In this document: piece after piece, positions 1-6,998 of the stretch
Numbering within the stretch: the stretch's first letter is position 1
Layout of the letters: every line of letters begins with the position of its first letter
Assembly (NCBI GenBank): GCA_003232015.1
Contig: QIKU01000125.1
Coordinates: 1 to 21,300 of the forward strand
DNA length: 21,300 bases
Reading direction: 5' to 3'
Origin: Gammaproteobacteria bacterium
Lineage (GTDB): Bacteria; Pseudomonadota; Gammaproteobacteria; UBA6429
Translations under genes and position numbers: made by a program
The notes under the pieces: model-generated
What the model was told of the DNA's origin: nothing
The model's input: only the letters and a program-made list of their open reading frames with translations
Databases searched by the model: none

Positions 1-84
1 TTTTCGTCTCATTGTCTTTCTCCTGTCGTACGTTAAAATACATCAGGATTATCACTTATGCTACTGTCTCATTTTCGGGGTCCA
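1..84 (-). mobile_element. End of an IS3-type insertion sequence (partial)
   Basis: On the minus strand, a terminal-looking TGGACCCCGAAAATGAGACA begins at 84. About 70 bases further on there is a good ribosome site (AGGAGA) and ATG AGA CGA AAA at 12..1, which reads MRRK before the window ends. Terminal TGGACCCC-type repeats and orfA starting a short way inside the end fit the IS3 family. The homologous-looking reading frame of the neighbouring hydrolase gene breaks at this boundary, which supports an insertion. The other end and the transposase body lie outside the window, so family and completeness are inferred. Confidence 0.55.
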
Positions 85-287
85 CTTCTTAATGCATCAT
101 TGACCCCAAGCCGTAATGGTTCAACAACCTTCTATGTTGGGTATTTGCCTCGGCCATGTGCCAGTATTAAGCCAACGTTACTTGTACCGCCATCAATATA
201 AGCCGAGCCGTCGGGTTGCTCTGCTTTTACTATTGAGGCAGTTATGACAAGAAAAAAACTTAATAACGATATACGAGCATATTTCAT
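85..287 (-). pseudogene. Interrupted secreted alpha/beta-hydrolase-like gene
   Basis: An ATG at 287 opens a 51-codon frame. It encodes a signal peptide of about 22 residues (MKYARISLL..., hydrophobic core, likely cut after VKA) and then a segment containing GLILAHGRGKYPT. A TAG stop at 134..132 ends it. The same frame continues past the stop as KVVEPLRLGVNDAL until it meets the probable insertion-sequence end at 84. The LILAHG-type strand and loop resembles the start of alpha/beta-hydrolase-like domains, but this is a weak family call. Two lesions, a nonsense codon (probably once TGG) and the insertion, make the gene non-functional. It starts 32 bases after the methyltransferase stop and could once have been co-transcribed with it. 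Confidence 0.6.
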
Positions 288-319
288 AATTTTTTTCTGT
301 ATCCATATTTTTTTGAAAT

Positions 320-910
320 TTAATTTTTCTTGCTGGCAATGGCCTGAACAACCGCACCGAGTCCGGTATGGTGGCTGCCTTCAACAACATCGCGTTCAAG
401 CTCCTGCAACAGGCTAAACTGTAAACCGGCTAATTCTTTTTTTAAAATATCGGCGCTCATAGTAAGTTCAACGGTCGGTGGCCCGCCGGTGCCGTGTTTG
501 AGTTGTGCGGGGGTGTAGGCCTCTAATAGTAAAGTACCTGCGTCTTTAAGCCCGCGCACAACTTGTGCATGTAATTCGGTTCTGATTTTTTCTGGCAGGT
601 GGCAAAAAATAGAAACAATGCCATCCCATTGTTCTGAGCCGAGTGGGTAGGTGGCCAGATCGGCATGAATATAGTTAACCTGTACGCTATTATCCTGTGC
701 CAGTTTTTTGGCCTTTTTAATGCCAACGGCGGATGAGTCGATGGCGGTTACCTTGTAACCTTGTTTTGCCAGAAACACCGAATTACGGCCTTCGCCATCG
801 GCTAAGCACAATACCTTGCCTTTGGGTATTTGAGTAAAATTCTGCTCTAAAAAGGCATTTGGCTGTACGCCATAAATGTAATGCTCGGCGGCGTAGCGCT
901 CATCCCACAT
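320..910 (-). CDS. Class I SAM-dependent methyltransferase (TehB-like)
   Basis: This is a 196-residue soluble protein with a Rossmann-type methyltransferase fold. It opens with MWDERYAAEHYIYG, a start common in small TehB/UbiE-like methyltransferases. Motif I is VLCLADGEGRNSVFLA (about residues 33-48), where SAM binds. The acidic end of strand 2 is VTAIDSS, and IHADLATYPL gives the next acidic loop. The substrate cannot be read from the sequence. The start ATG at 910 has AAGGAAC about 9 bases upstream. The gene is isolated by a terminator at 954-988, which closes the unit upstream of it. A broken hydrolase gene follows on the same strand. The enzyme class is firm; the role is unknown. Confidence 0.85.
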   Translation of the reverse strand: MWDERYAAEHYIYGVQPNAFLEQNFTQIPKGKVLCLADGEGRNSVFLAKQGYKVTAIDSSAVGIKKAKKLAQDNSVQVNYIHADLATYPLGSEQWDGIVSIFCHLPEKIRTELHAQVVRGLKDAGTLLLEAYTPAQLKHGTGGPPTVELTMSADILKKELAGLQFSLLQELERDVVEGSHHTGLGAVVQAIASKKN

Positions 911-950
911 CGTTTTTAGTTCCTTGATTGACGGTTGCTGGAATTATACG

Positions 951-990
951 CATAAAAAAACCACCAGACCATGCAGGTTGGGTGGTTTAA
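951..990 (-). terminator. Rho-independent terminator after the 36-aa protein gene
   Basis: AAACCACC (958-965) pairs with GGTGGTTT (981-988). Read on the minus strand, the stem is followed by a run of seven T (960..954). It lies 20 bases after the stop of the small membrane-protein gene at 1010, in the right orientation to end it. Confidence 0.8.
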
Positions 991-1009
991 GTTTAATTGT
1001 TGGGTGTTT

Positions 1010-1120
1010 TTAAGTAACGGTATTGGCAACAATAATGGCGGCAGTCATTAGGCCAAGCAATACAAGTACGGTTTTGCCAACATTCATTAAGATCTCTTTA
1101 TCACCTTCTTGATACATCAT
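1010..1120 (-). CDS. 36-residue single-span membrane protein, probable FNR target
   Basis: The frame runs from ATG at 1120 to TAA at 1010 and encodes a 36-residue protein, starting MMYQEGDKEILMNVGKTVLV. The N-terminal 15 residues are polar and charged. Residues 17-33 (TVLVLLGLMTAAIIVAN) form one hydrophobic segment, so it should sit in the inner membrane. The first of two adjacent ATG codons follows GAGGGGATTATAG, a good ribosome site. The gene has its own terminator (958-988) and a promoter with a perfect FNR box (1181-1194), so it looks like a real monocistronic unit despite its size. I do not recognise a family. Small membrane subunits of respiratory complexes are one possibility because of the oxygen-responsive promoter, but nothing in the protein itself shows this. 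Confidence 0.7.
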   Translation of the reverse strand: MMYQEGDKEILMNVGKTVLVLLGLMTAAIIVANTVT

Positions 1121-1151
1121 CTATAATCCCCTCTAATAATGTGGTCTTTAA

Positions 1152-1157
1152 ATATTA
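1152..1157 (-). promoter_or_regulatory. -10 element of the FNR-type promoter
   Basis: Minus-strand TAATAT reads at 1157..1152. A transcript would start near 1145, about 25 bases before the ATG at 1120. The FNR box centre (1187.5) then falls about 42 bases upstream, the usual class II activator spacing. No good -35 hexamer is seen, as expected of an activated promoter. Confidence 0.55.
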
Positions 1158-1180
1158 TGGAGTAGGTTATTTAAAAAACA

Positions 1181-1194
1181 TTGATCTAGATCAA
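1181..1194. promoter_or_regulatory. FNR/Anr box
   Basis: TTGATCTAGATCAA matches the consensus TTGAT-N4-ATCAA in every fixed position and is a full palindrome, extending to ATTGATCTAGATCAAT. It lies between comF and the 36-residue protein gene. The spacing to the TAATAT box points to activation of the latter at low oxygen. Because comF runs towards this site, only the small gene is a downstream target. Confidence 0.75.
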
Positions 1195-1228
1195 TTGGTA
1201 GTCACTTAACCTTGTTGTTTGAATGGTT

Positions 1229-1948
1229 TTATGCGCGAGCTGCGCTCCAGATTTGGATGCGCTCAGCACCTTGTTTGCGCAGCACGCGGGCAAGCTCGTT
1301 GACGGTCTGCCCCGTGGTCATTACATCGTCAACAATCGCAACGTGCCTGTATGGGAAGTCGGTTGCAATTTTAAAGGCATTGCGAATATTCTTTTGGCGG
1401 GTTTTTTTGTTCTGTTGCATTTGTGGCGCGGTAGAAACTACGCGTGTGCAGCAGCGGGTATTAAGCGGAATATTGTAGCGCCTGGCAATCGGGCGGGCAA
1501 TTTCCAGTGCCTGATTAAAGCCGCGTTGCCGCAGCCGCTTTTTATGCAGCGGAACGGGGATTATACAATCCGGCAAGCCTTCTGCGTGTTGCTCAATTTT
1601 AGTTATCAGTAATTCGGCAAGCACTTGTGCATAGTACAGTTTGTGCTGGAATTTTAGCTGGGTAATAAACTGGCTAACAGGTAATGCATAATGATAAGGG
1701 CTAATGCACAGGTCAAAAGCGGGGGGTGTTTTTACACATTGGCCGCAGCGTAGCGCATTGTGTGACGTGTCGACCATATTCAGCGGTAAGCCACATTGAA
1801 AGCATTGGGTTGTTATTGCTGGCAGCATTTTTGTGCAGGATGGGCAGATAAGTTGTGCGCTGAGTTCTGAGCACAATGGGCAGGTTGTGTAGCGGCTAGT
1901 AAGTTGGTTAGCCCATTGTCTGGTTGCATGTAAAAGTGTTGTCAGCAT
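1229..1948 (-). CDS. comF: ComF family amidophosphoribosyltransferase-like protein
   Basis: A 239-residue cytoplasmic protein of usual ComF/GntX length. Eight cysteines in four CxxC pairs (C23/C26, C35/C38, C49/C52, C68/C71) make the N-terminal zinc-binding part. The C-terminal part is a type I phosphoribosyltransferase fold with IPVPLHKKRLRQRGFNQA (about 131-148) and the PRPP-loop motif VAIVDDVMTTGQT (about 202-214). ComF is needed for DNA uptake during transformation in competent species. In others, such as E. coli GntX, the role is less clear. The ATG at 1948 follows AAGGATG. comF is often close to bio genes in gammaproteobacteria; here a protease gene lies between them. No competence pilus genes are in the window, so a competence role is not shown locally. 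Confidence 0.92.
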   Translation of the reverse strand: MLTTLLHATRQWANQLTSRYTTCPLCSELSAQLICPSCTKMLPAITTQCFQCGLPLNMVDTSHNALRCGQCVKTPPAFDLCISPYHYALPVSQFITQLKFQHKLYYAQVLAELLITKIEQHAEGLPDCIIPVPLHKKRLRQRGFNQALEIARPIARRYNIPLNTRCCTRVVSTAPQMQQNKKTRQKNIRNAFKIATDFPYRHVAIVDDVMTTGQTVNELARVLRKQGAERIQIWSAARA

Positions 1949-2014
1949 AAATCATCCTTGATAGTGCCGTTATTAGGTAAGTGCAACTTAATTTTATTTG
2001 AGGTTTTTTGCAAG

Positions 2015-2053
2015 CAAAAAAAACCGTACCCAGCTTAGCACTGGCTACGGTTA
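2015..2053 (-). terminator. Rho-independent terminator after the metzincin gene
   Basis: AACCGTA (2022-2028) pairs with TACGGTT (2046-2052), and CCAG/CTGG extends the stem past one mismatch. On the minus strand the hairpin runs into a tract of eight T. It sits just after the stop of the protease gene (2069) and separates it from comF. Confidence 0.85.
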
Positions 2054-2068
2054 ACTGGATAGCCTGGT

Positions 2069-4069
2069 TTATGCCACCTTGCGGGACTTTCCTTTTCCCT
2101 CTGTTTTAGCCGACATCAACTTGTCCATTAACCTCGACATATGCGTGCATGCTGCATGTTTTGGGTGTGCCTTAATGGCACTGGCAATGCGCGCGTTAGC
2201 ATCTTCCAGATGTGCCGCGCCGCCGAGCATCGTCCATGTTCCCACTGTATCATCAAGCAGAAGTGCGGCGACTTCATTGTCTGCATTGGTGACGGGGGCA
2301 TCGACCCAGACATCAGATGTTGCCGTTACTCCAAATGGGACGCCATCAATGTTCCAGAGGATTTGCACTTCAACGGTGTGTTTGCCCGAGTTTTTAAAGG
2401 CAAAGCCTTTAGAGCTCCAGAAGACAGATGCGTCAGCTTTCTTTGCTTCCTTTGCTTCCAGATTACAAAGATCACCACTGTCGGTTTTTATTATAAAGGC
2501 AGGCATTGGCGTGCGTTCACCGGCTGAATCGATAACCGTAATGCTACTGTACAGATATTCCGGGGCAATAAATTCCGGCACGGTAATACCATAAAGGGTG
2601 TTGTTTTGAAGTGTTAATGACAGGCTCAACGGTTCACCCAGTTTGATGCTGGATTTTTTTGAGGCAATATCCAGTTGCAGTTCATCGGCTTCATACCAGT
2701 AACGATCCTGATCGGCTTCCGGTACGGTTGTTGAGTGTCCAGCACCCCAGCTTGCACCGCCCGGGCGTACGACAATATCGGGGAAATGCACAAGATGGTG
2801 GCGTACATGGCTGTTGACTCGGAATTCAATATCATCCGGGAATGTATCGCCATTAGATGCGAGGAAGTTTGCCACGCCTGGGCTGGTTGTCATAATGGTT
2901 GCATCGGAACCGCTTTCGCCAATACTGGTTATGCTCTGGTGCATCATATTAAAACCATGGCCGACTTCGTGTGAAGCGCTGCGTAAAAAAGCAGCGGGAA
3001 CATCACGTTGCATTTCATCGGCGGCCACTCCCCAGTTGGCGTTTGAAGCTGATGGATAACCATCATTTGAAAAGCTGGCCACACCTTCACGATTTGCGCC
3101 AATCTGGTCATACATGATACCTCGGCCACTGTTCATATTCTCGGGCACCACTAACAGATGTAACAGCCATTCTTTATCAAGGCTGGCACTGGCTCTACGT
3201 GTATCAAGCATTGCTGCATGTAGCTGACTGGAGGACCAGTTAACAGAACCGCCAGTATAGGTATTGGCGATGTTAGTCTGGTCATATTTAACTTTGAGAT
3301 CCCAGCCTGCTGTTTTAAAGATACTTCTAAATGAATGGGTCTGGCCACCCACGTTCACGCTTTGTGGTGCAACCGCCCCTTCAATGGTATCAACTTCCAG
3401 TTTTGCAGCACGGAAATATTTTGAAACCCAGGTAATGGAAAAGGAGCCTAATACTGCGCCGGTTAAACTTTGCAGCGTGCCACTGAATTTGTACGACACA
3501 CCGGCTTGTTTTTTTAATACAGCCTTTACCGTGCGGCTAAGAGTAAAGCTCTCAGTAGTCGAATCGTACACATGTTCTTCCATCGTAAGCGTGATATCAC
3601 AGTTACGCCAGTTATTGCTCACCTGGGTAATCTTTAAATAAGAGTAGTACTGATTGCGTGAATAAATTGGGATGCTAGGTTTACGTAAAACGGGTGTTAA
3701 ATTGCCAATACGTCGCAAACGGCTTGTTGCTAAAGTTAATTCTGTTCGCGGTGTAATCCCTGTGCGCCAGTTAAACTTCGGAAAATGCCTGTATAGATCG
3801 CCACTGATAGCGAGTTGATCTTCGCCACGATCAACGCGCATGGTGCCATTATAATGGTTAGCAAAATTGTTGGGCTTAAAGCTGATGCGATAGCACCCCT
3901 GTTTTAAATTGTTGAAACAAAATTTAGGATCAAACCTGAATTCGGGAATGGCTAGTCTTGGATCAATTCTTGGGTCAATAAACTTTTCCAGCTCAATGGG
4001 ATCAATTTGTGGCTCAGGCAGGGGGATCCGTTCGGCCATTGGGAATTTTATACGGTTATTATTAAACAT
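2069..4069 (-). CDS. Metzincin-like zinc metalloprotease, no signal peptide
   Basis: A 666-residue protein. The zinc motif HEVGHGFNMMH spans residues 367-377: three histidines (H367, H371, H377) and the catalytic E368. Asn374 replaces the Gly usual in HExxHxxGxxH; the same change is known in gametolysin-type (M11) motifs. SDATIMTTSP places a candidate Met-turn at M393, 16 residues on. The N-terminal 50 residues are rich in Pro, Ile and Asp (PEPQIDPIELEKFIDPRIDPRL) and are not a signal peptide. The middle part is beta-rich. Residues about 460-600 look like an immunoglobulin-like beta domain, and the tail is basic (KGKSRKVA). The start has GGAGGTG upstream and its own terminator follows. No immunity or secretion gene is adjacent. 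It may be a cytoplasmic enzyme or be exported by a route that needs no leader; neither is shown. Confidence 0.75.
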   Translation of the reverse strand: MFNNNRIKFPMAERIPLPEPQIDPIELEKFIDPRIDPRLAIPEFRFDPKFCFNNLKQGCYRISFKPNNFANHYNGTMRVDRGEDQLAISGDLYRHFPKFNWRTGITPRTELTLATSRLRRIGNLTPVLRKPSIPIYSRNQYYSYLKITQVSNNWRNCDITLTMEEHVYDSTTESFTLSRTVKAVLKKQAGVSYKFSGTLQSLTGAVLGSFSITWVSKYFRAAKLEVDTIEGAVAPQSVNVGGQTHSFRSIFKTAGWDLKVKYDQTNIANTYTGGSVNWSSSQLHAAMLDTRRASASLDKEWLLHLLVVPENMNSGRGIMYDQIGANREGVASFSNDGYPSASNANWGVAADEMQRDVPAAFLRSASHEVGHGFNMMHQSITSIGESGSDATIMTTSPGVANFLASNGDTFPDDIEFRVNSHVRHHLVHFPDIVVRPGGASWGAGHSTTVPEADQDRYWYEADELQLDIASKKSSIKLGEPLSLSLTLQNNTLYGITVPEFIAPEYLYSSITVIDSAGERTPMPAFIIKTDSGDLCNLEAKEAKKADASVFWSSKGFAFKNSGKHTVEVQILWNIDGVPFGVTATSDVWVDAPVTNADNEVAALLLDDTVGTWTMLGGAAHLEDANARIASAIKAHPKHAACTHMSRLMDKLMSAKTEGKGKSRKVA

Positions 4070-4104
4070 GTTACACCTCCATTATGTGTGATGGGTAGAC
4101 TTGA

Positions 4105-4123
4105 GTGACGATCATATCGTCAC
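4105..4123. promoter_or_regulatory. 19-bp palindrome, candidate operator
   Basis: GTGACGAT CAT ATCGTCAC is a perfect 8-bp inverted repeat around 3 bases. It lies 36 bases before the ATG of the minus-strand protease gene, a place where a repressor or activator could act. No regulator gene is adjacent and the binding protein is unknown. It could also fold as a hairpin in the leader of the protease mRNA. Confidence 0.45.
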
Positions 4124-4233
4124 AGCTATGAACTTAAATTATCTGTATGAACAAAGATGTGAAGGAATTAACAGTAGAAAAACGTGTTATGACCATTTTT
4201 TAGCTGTTTGTGCGGTGGAACCGGTTGCAGGTA

Positions 4234-4264
4234 TTGTTAACCAATAAATTTTAATGGTTGACAA
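4234..4264 (+). promoter_or_regulatory. BirA (biotin repressor) operator
   Basis: TTGTTAACC (4234-4242) and GGTTGACAA (4256-4264) form an inverted repeat. Each half matches the proteobacterial BirA consensus TTGTAAACC / GGTTTACAA at 8 of 9 positions. The 13-base spacer is shorter than the 16 in E. coli. The right half overlaps the -35 box at 4258-4263, so holo-BirA binding would block transcription of the biotin operon when biotin is ample. Confidence 0.75.
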
Positions 4265-4285
4265 GCAAATCCAGGCGATTATGAT
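4258..4285 (+). promoter_or_regulatory. Sigma-70 promoter of the biotin operon
   Basis: TTGACA (4258-4263), a 16-base spacer and TATGAT (4280-4285) make a near-consensus promoter. The transcript would start around 4292, about 35 bases before the first gene. The overlap with the BirA half-site supports this as the regulated promoter. Confidence 0.7.
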
Positions 4286-4326
4286 CCTGCCTGTATGGGT
4301 TTAAACACAATAGTAAAGACTACAAA

Positions 4327-4716
4327 ATGAGTAAAACTGAAGAAAATCAAATAATTACAGGCAAACAGGCTAAACGGGCTGCACGTTGGTTTAGTCTGGG
4401 GAATATTGTTTCTATGATTATTCCCTTTCCTCTTGGTATTTTCTGGTTCGGTGCCTCGATGGTGGTCTATGCCATGCAACGTCACCACCCGAATCCACGA
4501 GTGGGTTATTACACCCAGCAGGGTGCATATCAATTTTATGCTGTGTTCGGTTTAGTGCTGGTGGTGGCCACTTTTTTTGGTACCGAGCTTTTATACTGGC
4601 TGATAACCTGGGCTATTTCCGCTGTCATTCTTATTCCCTTAAGTATTTATAACCTGATGAAAATTAATAAAGAACAATGGCAAGACAGTATTTTTGAAAG
4701 TGAGGACGCGCAATGA
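4327..4716 (+). CDS. Unknown membrane protein, first gene of the biotin operon
   Basis: A 129-residue protein with a short basic N-terminus (KQAKRAAR). Three hydrophobic segments are visible, at about residues 24-50, 69-86 and 89-110, and the tail is acidic. It is not BioY: it is too short and lacks that family's pattern. I do not recognise a family. Its TGA stop overlaps the bioB start (ATGA at 4713-4716), so the two are translationally coupled. It lies directly behind the BirA operator and promoter. This gives it the same biotin-responsive control as bioBFHC, but the protein itself offers no clue to a role in biotin use. No strong ribosome site precedes the ATG. Confidence 0.75.
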   Translation: MSKTEENQIITGKQAKRAARWFSLGNIVSMIIPFPLGIFWFGASMVVYAMQRHHPNPRVGYYTQQGAYQFYAVFGLVLVVATFFGTELLYWLITWAISAVILIPLSIYNLMKINKEQWQDSIFESEDAQ

Positions 4717-5699
4717 ATGCGAATGTAGAAAGCGTAATGAATTCGACTGGTTCTACTGAAAAGATCCGTCACGACTGGACAGTTGATGAAGTAAAAGCAT
4801 TATTTAAAAAACCATTTAGTGATTTAATCTTCGAAGCGCAAACAATGTACCGCGAATTTTTTAATCCAAACCAGGTGCAAGTGAGTACCCTGTTAAGCAT
4901 TAAAACCGGCCGTTGCCCGGAAGACTGTGGTTACTGCCCGCAAAGTGTTCGTTTTGAGACTAAAGTAGAAACTGAAGCCTTGTTACCGCTTGATGATGTC
5001 ATTGAAAAAGCCAAACAAGCCAAAGCCAATGGTTCCAGTCGATTTTGTATGGGCGCTGCATGGCGTAGCCCAAAAAACAAAGATTTAGAGCCGGTAATTG
5101 AAATGGTTAAAGCGGTGAAGTCGCTTGGTCTTGAAACCTGCGTAACCTTAGGCATGTTAAACGCGGAACAGAGTATGCGATTAAAAGAAGCCGGTCTGGA
5201 TTATTACAATCATAATCTGGATACCTCGCCTGAATATTATGGTGATGTGATCACTACCCGCACTTATCAGGATCGTTTAGACACTATTATGCATGTGCGC
5301 GATGCTGGCGTGAATGTATGCTGCGGTGGTATTTTGGGCATGGGCGAAGCAGAAAAAGATCGCTACGGTTTAATGCAGCAGCTTGCAAATCTAGAGCAGC
5401 ATCCCGAAAGTGTACCGATTAATTTACTGGTAAAAGTAGAAGGTACACCGTTGGCCGACTCAGAAGAACTTGACCCCATTGAATTTGTGCGAGCGGTGGC
5501 GGTTGCTCGAATTATGATGCCTAAATCACATGTGCGGCTATCGGCAGGTCGAGAAAACATGAGCGATGAAATGCAGGCGCTGTGTTTTTTAGCCGGTGCT
5601 AATTCTATTTTTTATGGTGAAAAATTATTAACAACACCTAACCCGAGTGAAAATACCGACAAGCAATTGTTTGAGCGACTTGGGATAGACTCTATTTGA
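4713..5699 (+). CDS. bioB: Biotin synthase
   Basis: Radical-SAM enzyme that inserts sulfur into dethiobiotin, the last step of biotin synthesis. It has 328 residues, within the normal range. The [4Fe-4S]/SAM motif is CPEDCGYC, giving C68, C72 and C75. Other family marks are [53 protein letters not shown] (ligand region of the second cluster) and [10 protein letters not shown] near the C-terminus, carrying the conserved arginine. The first dozen residues, before [14 protein letters not shown], are variable; a later start at M9 (4737) is possible, but the 4713 start has GAGGA upstream and overlaps the previous stop. bioF follows after a 117-base gap that holds a palindromic repeat. Confidence 0.97.
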   Translation: MNANVESVMNSTGSTEKIRHDWTVDEVKALFKKPFSDLIFEAQTMYREFFNPNQVQVSTLLSIKTGRCPEDCGYCPQSVRFETKVETEALLPLDDVIEKAKQAKANGSSRFCMGAAWRSPKNKDLEPVIEMVKAVKSLGLETCVTLGMLNAEQSMRLKEAGLDYYNHNLDTSPEYYGDVITTRTYQDRLDTIMHVRDAGVNVCCGGILGMGEAEKDRYGLMQQLANLEQHPESVPINLLVKVEGTPLADSEELDPIEFVRAVAVARIMMPKSHVRLSAGRENMSDEMQALCFLAGANSIFYGEKLLTTPNPSENTDKQLFERLGIDSI

Positions 5700-5722
5700 G
5701 TTTTAGTTTATGTATTTATTAA

Positions 5723-5797
5723 TAACTACGAAGAACACAAAGAAAAAATGTGTTTGATTTCCTTAGTGTTCTTCGTGTCTTCGTGTCTTCGTGGTTA
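5723..5797. repeat. Palindromic intergenic repeat with TTCGTGTC units
   Basis: ACGAAGAACAC (5728-5738) pairs perfectly with GTGTTCTTCGT (5766-5776), and three more pairs form inside after a mismatch. The right arm runs on into three 8-base units (TTCGTGTC, TTCGTGTC, TTCGTGGT; 5772-5795). The outer ends read TAACTACG and CGTGGTTA. Repeats built on ACGAAGACACGAAG are scattered in many proteobacterial genomes. Here it splits bioB from bioF and could act as an RNA stem that tunes downstream expression. There is no T-tract typical of a terminator. Confidence 0.7.
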
Positions 5798-5816
5798 AAA
5801 TTATTGTTATTTAAAA

Positions 5817-6998
5817 ATGCCATTCAATAAAAAGCTAAATACCCGCTTACAAAACCTGCAACAGCAACAGTTGTATCGGTCTCGGCGCTTAGTCGAATCG
5901 CCTCAGGACGTCACTCTAAAAATAAACAGCAAGTCATTAATCAATTTCTGTAGCAATGACTACCTTGGTTTAGCTAATCATCCCAGTGTTAAACAGGCGT
6001 TTAAAAAAGCAGTGGATGAATATGGTGTGGGTAGTGGAGCATCGCAACTGGTTACCGGCCACCAAAAGCCACATCGTGCATTAGAAGAAGAGTTGGCCGA
6101 TTTTTTAGGCCGTGATCGGGTGCTATTGTTCTCAACCGGCTATATGGCTAATCTTGGTGTGCTCAGTGCGTTAAGTGATCGTAAGGATGAAATTTTTGAA
6201 GATAAACTCAATCATGCTTCATTGATTGACGCTGCCTTGTTATCGCGTGCCGAATTAACACGCTTTACACATAAAGACAGTCTGGCATTAGAAAAACAGT
6301 TAATAAGATCAAATGCAAAAACAAAATTTGTTGTCAGTGATGGTGTATTTAGCATGGATGGCGATAAAGTGGATTTAATAAGATTGATCCAGATCACGCA
6401 AAAAAATAATTCGGTGTTGATGATTGATGATGCGCATGGTATTGGTGCGTTGGGGAAAAAGGGGCGAGGAATTATAGATGAAGTCGATACAGCTGTGTCT
6501 CAGCCTGAATTACCTGTATTGGTTGGAACCTTTGGTAAGGCCTTTGGCACCTTTGGTGCTTTCGTTGCGGGCAGTGAAGCGCTAATAGAAAATTTAATTA
6601 ACTTTTCACGCAGCTATATTTATACAACTGCGATGCCTGCCGCAGTCGCAGAGGCAACGCGCGCCAGCTTAAAAATAATTAAGCAGGGTGATGAGCTAAG
6701 AGAGAAATTACAGACACGCATTATTCAGTTTCGTAAAGGCTGCGATGACTTAGGTATCCCGGTTGCGGCTGCCCCCGAGTATGGTAAGTACTCGGCAATT
6801 CAACCGCTTATTGTGGGGGCGGCAAATAAAACTATAAAGTTAAGTCAGGCATTGCAACAGGACGGAATTTTGATCAGTGCCATTCGTCCACCAACGGTGC
6901 CACAAAACACGTCACGCTTACGTATCACATTTTCTGCGAATCATACCACTGAACATGTTGAACGTTTGTTATCGGTATTAAGTCGTCAACTATGTTAG
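5817..6998 (+). CDS. bioF: 8-amino-7-oxononanoate synthase
   Basis: PLP enzyme that condenses pimeloyl-ACP (or -CoA) with alanine to give KAPA, the first ring-forming precursor of biotin. It has 393 residues, the usual size for this alpha-oxoamine synthase. FCSNDYLGLANHP (about 44-56), GVGSGASQLVTGH, DDAHGIGALG and the PLP-binding lysine K241 in TFGKAFGTFGAF are all present. The ATG at 5817 has no clear ribosome site, and the sequence before it is AT-rich and follows the palindromic repeat. Starting here gives the standard family N-terminus. The 3' end overlaps bioH by 7 bases. Confidence 0.96.
   Translation: MPFNKKLNTRLQNLQQQQLYRSRRLVESPQDVTLKINSKSLINFCSNDYLGLANHPSVKQAFKKAVDEYGVGSGASQLVTGHQKPHRALEEELADFLGRDRVLLFSTGYMANLGVLSALSDRKDEIFEDKLNHASLIDAALLSRAELTRFTHKDSLALEKQLIRSNAKTKFVVSDGVFSMDGDKVDLIRLIQITQKNNSVLMIDDAHGIGALGKKGRGIIDEVDTAVSQPELPVLVGTFGKAFGTFGAFVAGSEALIENLINFSRSYIYTTAMPAAVAEATRASLKIIKQGDELREKLQTRIIQFRKGCDDLGIPVAAAPEYGKYSAIQPLIVGAANKTIKLSQALQQDGILISAIRPPTVPQNTSRLRITFSANHTTEHVERLLSVLSRQLC

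Noticed and set aside
1212..1612. Plus-strand open frames opposite comF
   Set aside because: They are antisense to a clear ComF domain and contain no recognisable protein pattern.
2079..3641. Several open frames on both strands inside the protease gene
   Set aside because: The 666-codon frame carries a zinc motif, ribosome site and terminator; the others are shadows with Cys- or Met-rich noise.
4128..4247. 39-codon open frame (MNLNYLYEQR...) between the protease gene and the biotin operon
   Set aside because: No ribosome site, mixed composition without a domain, and its end lies in the BirA operator. Most likely chance.
6384..6397. FNR-like TTGATCCAGATCAC
   Set aside because: It lies well inside bioF and encodes conserved protein sequence; no promoter or downstream start is associated.
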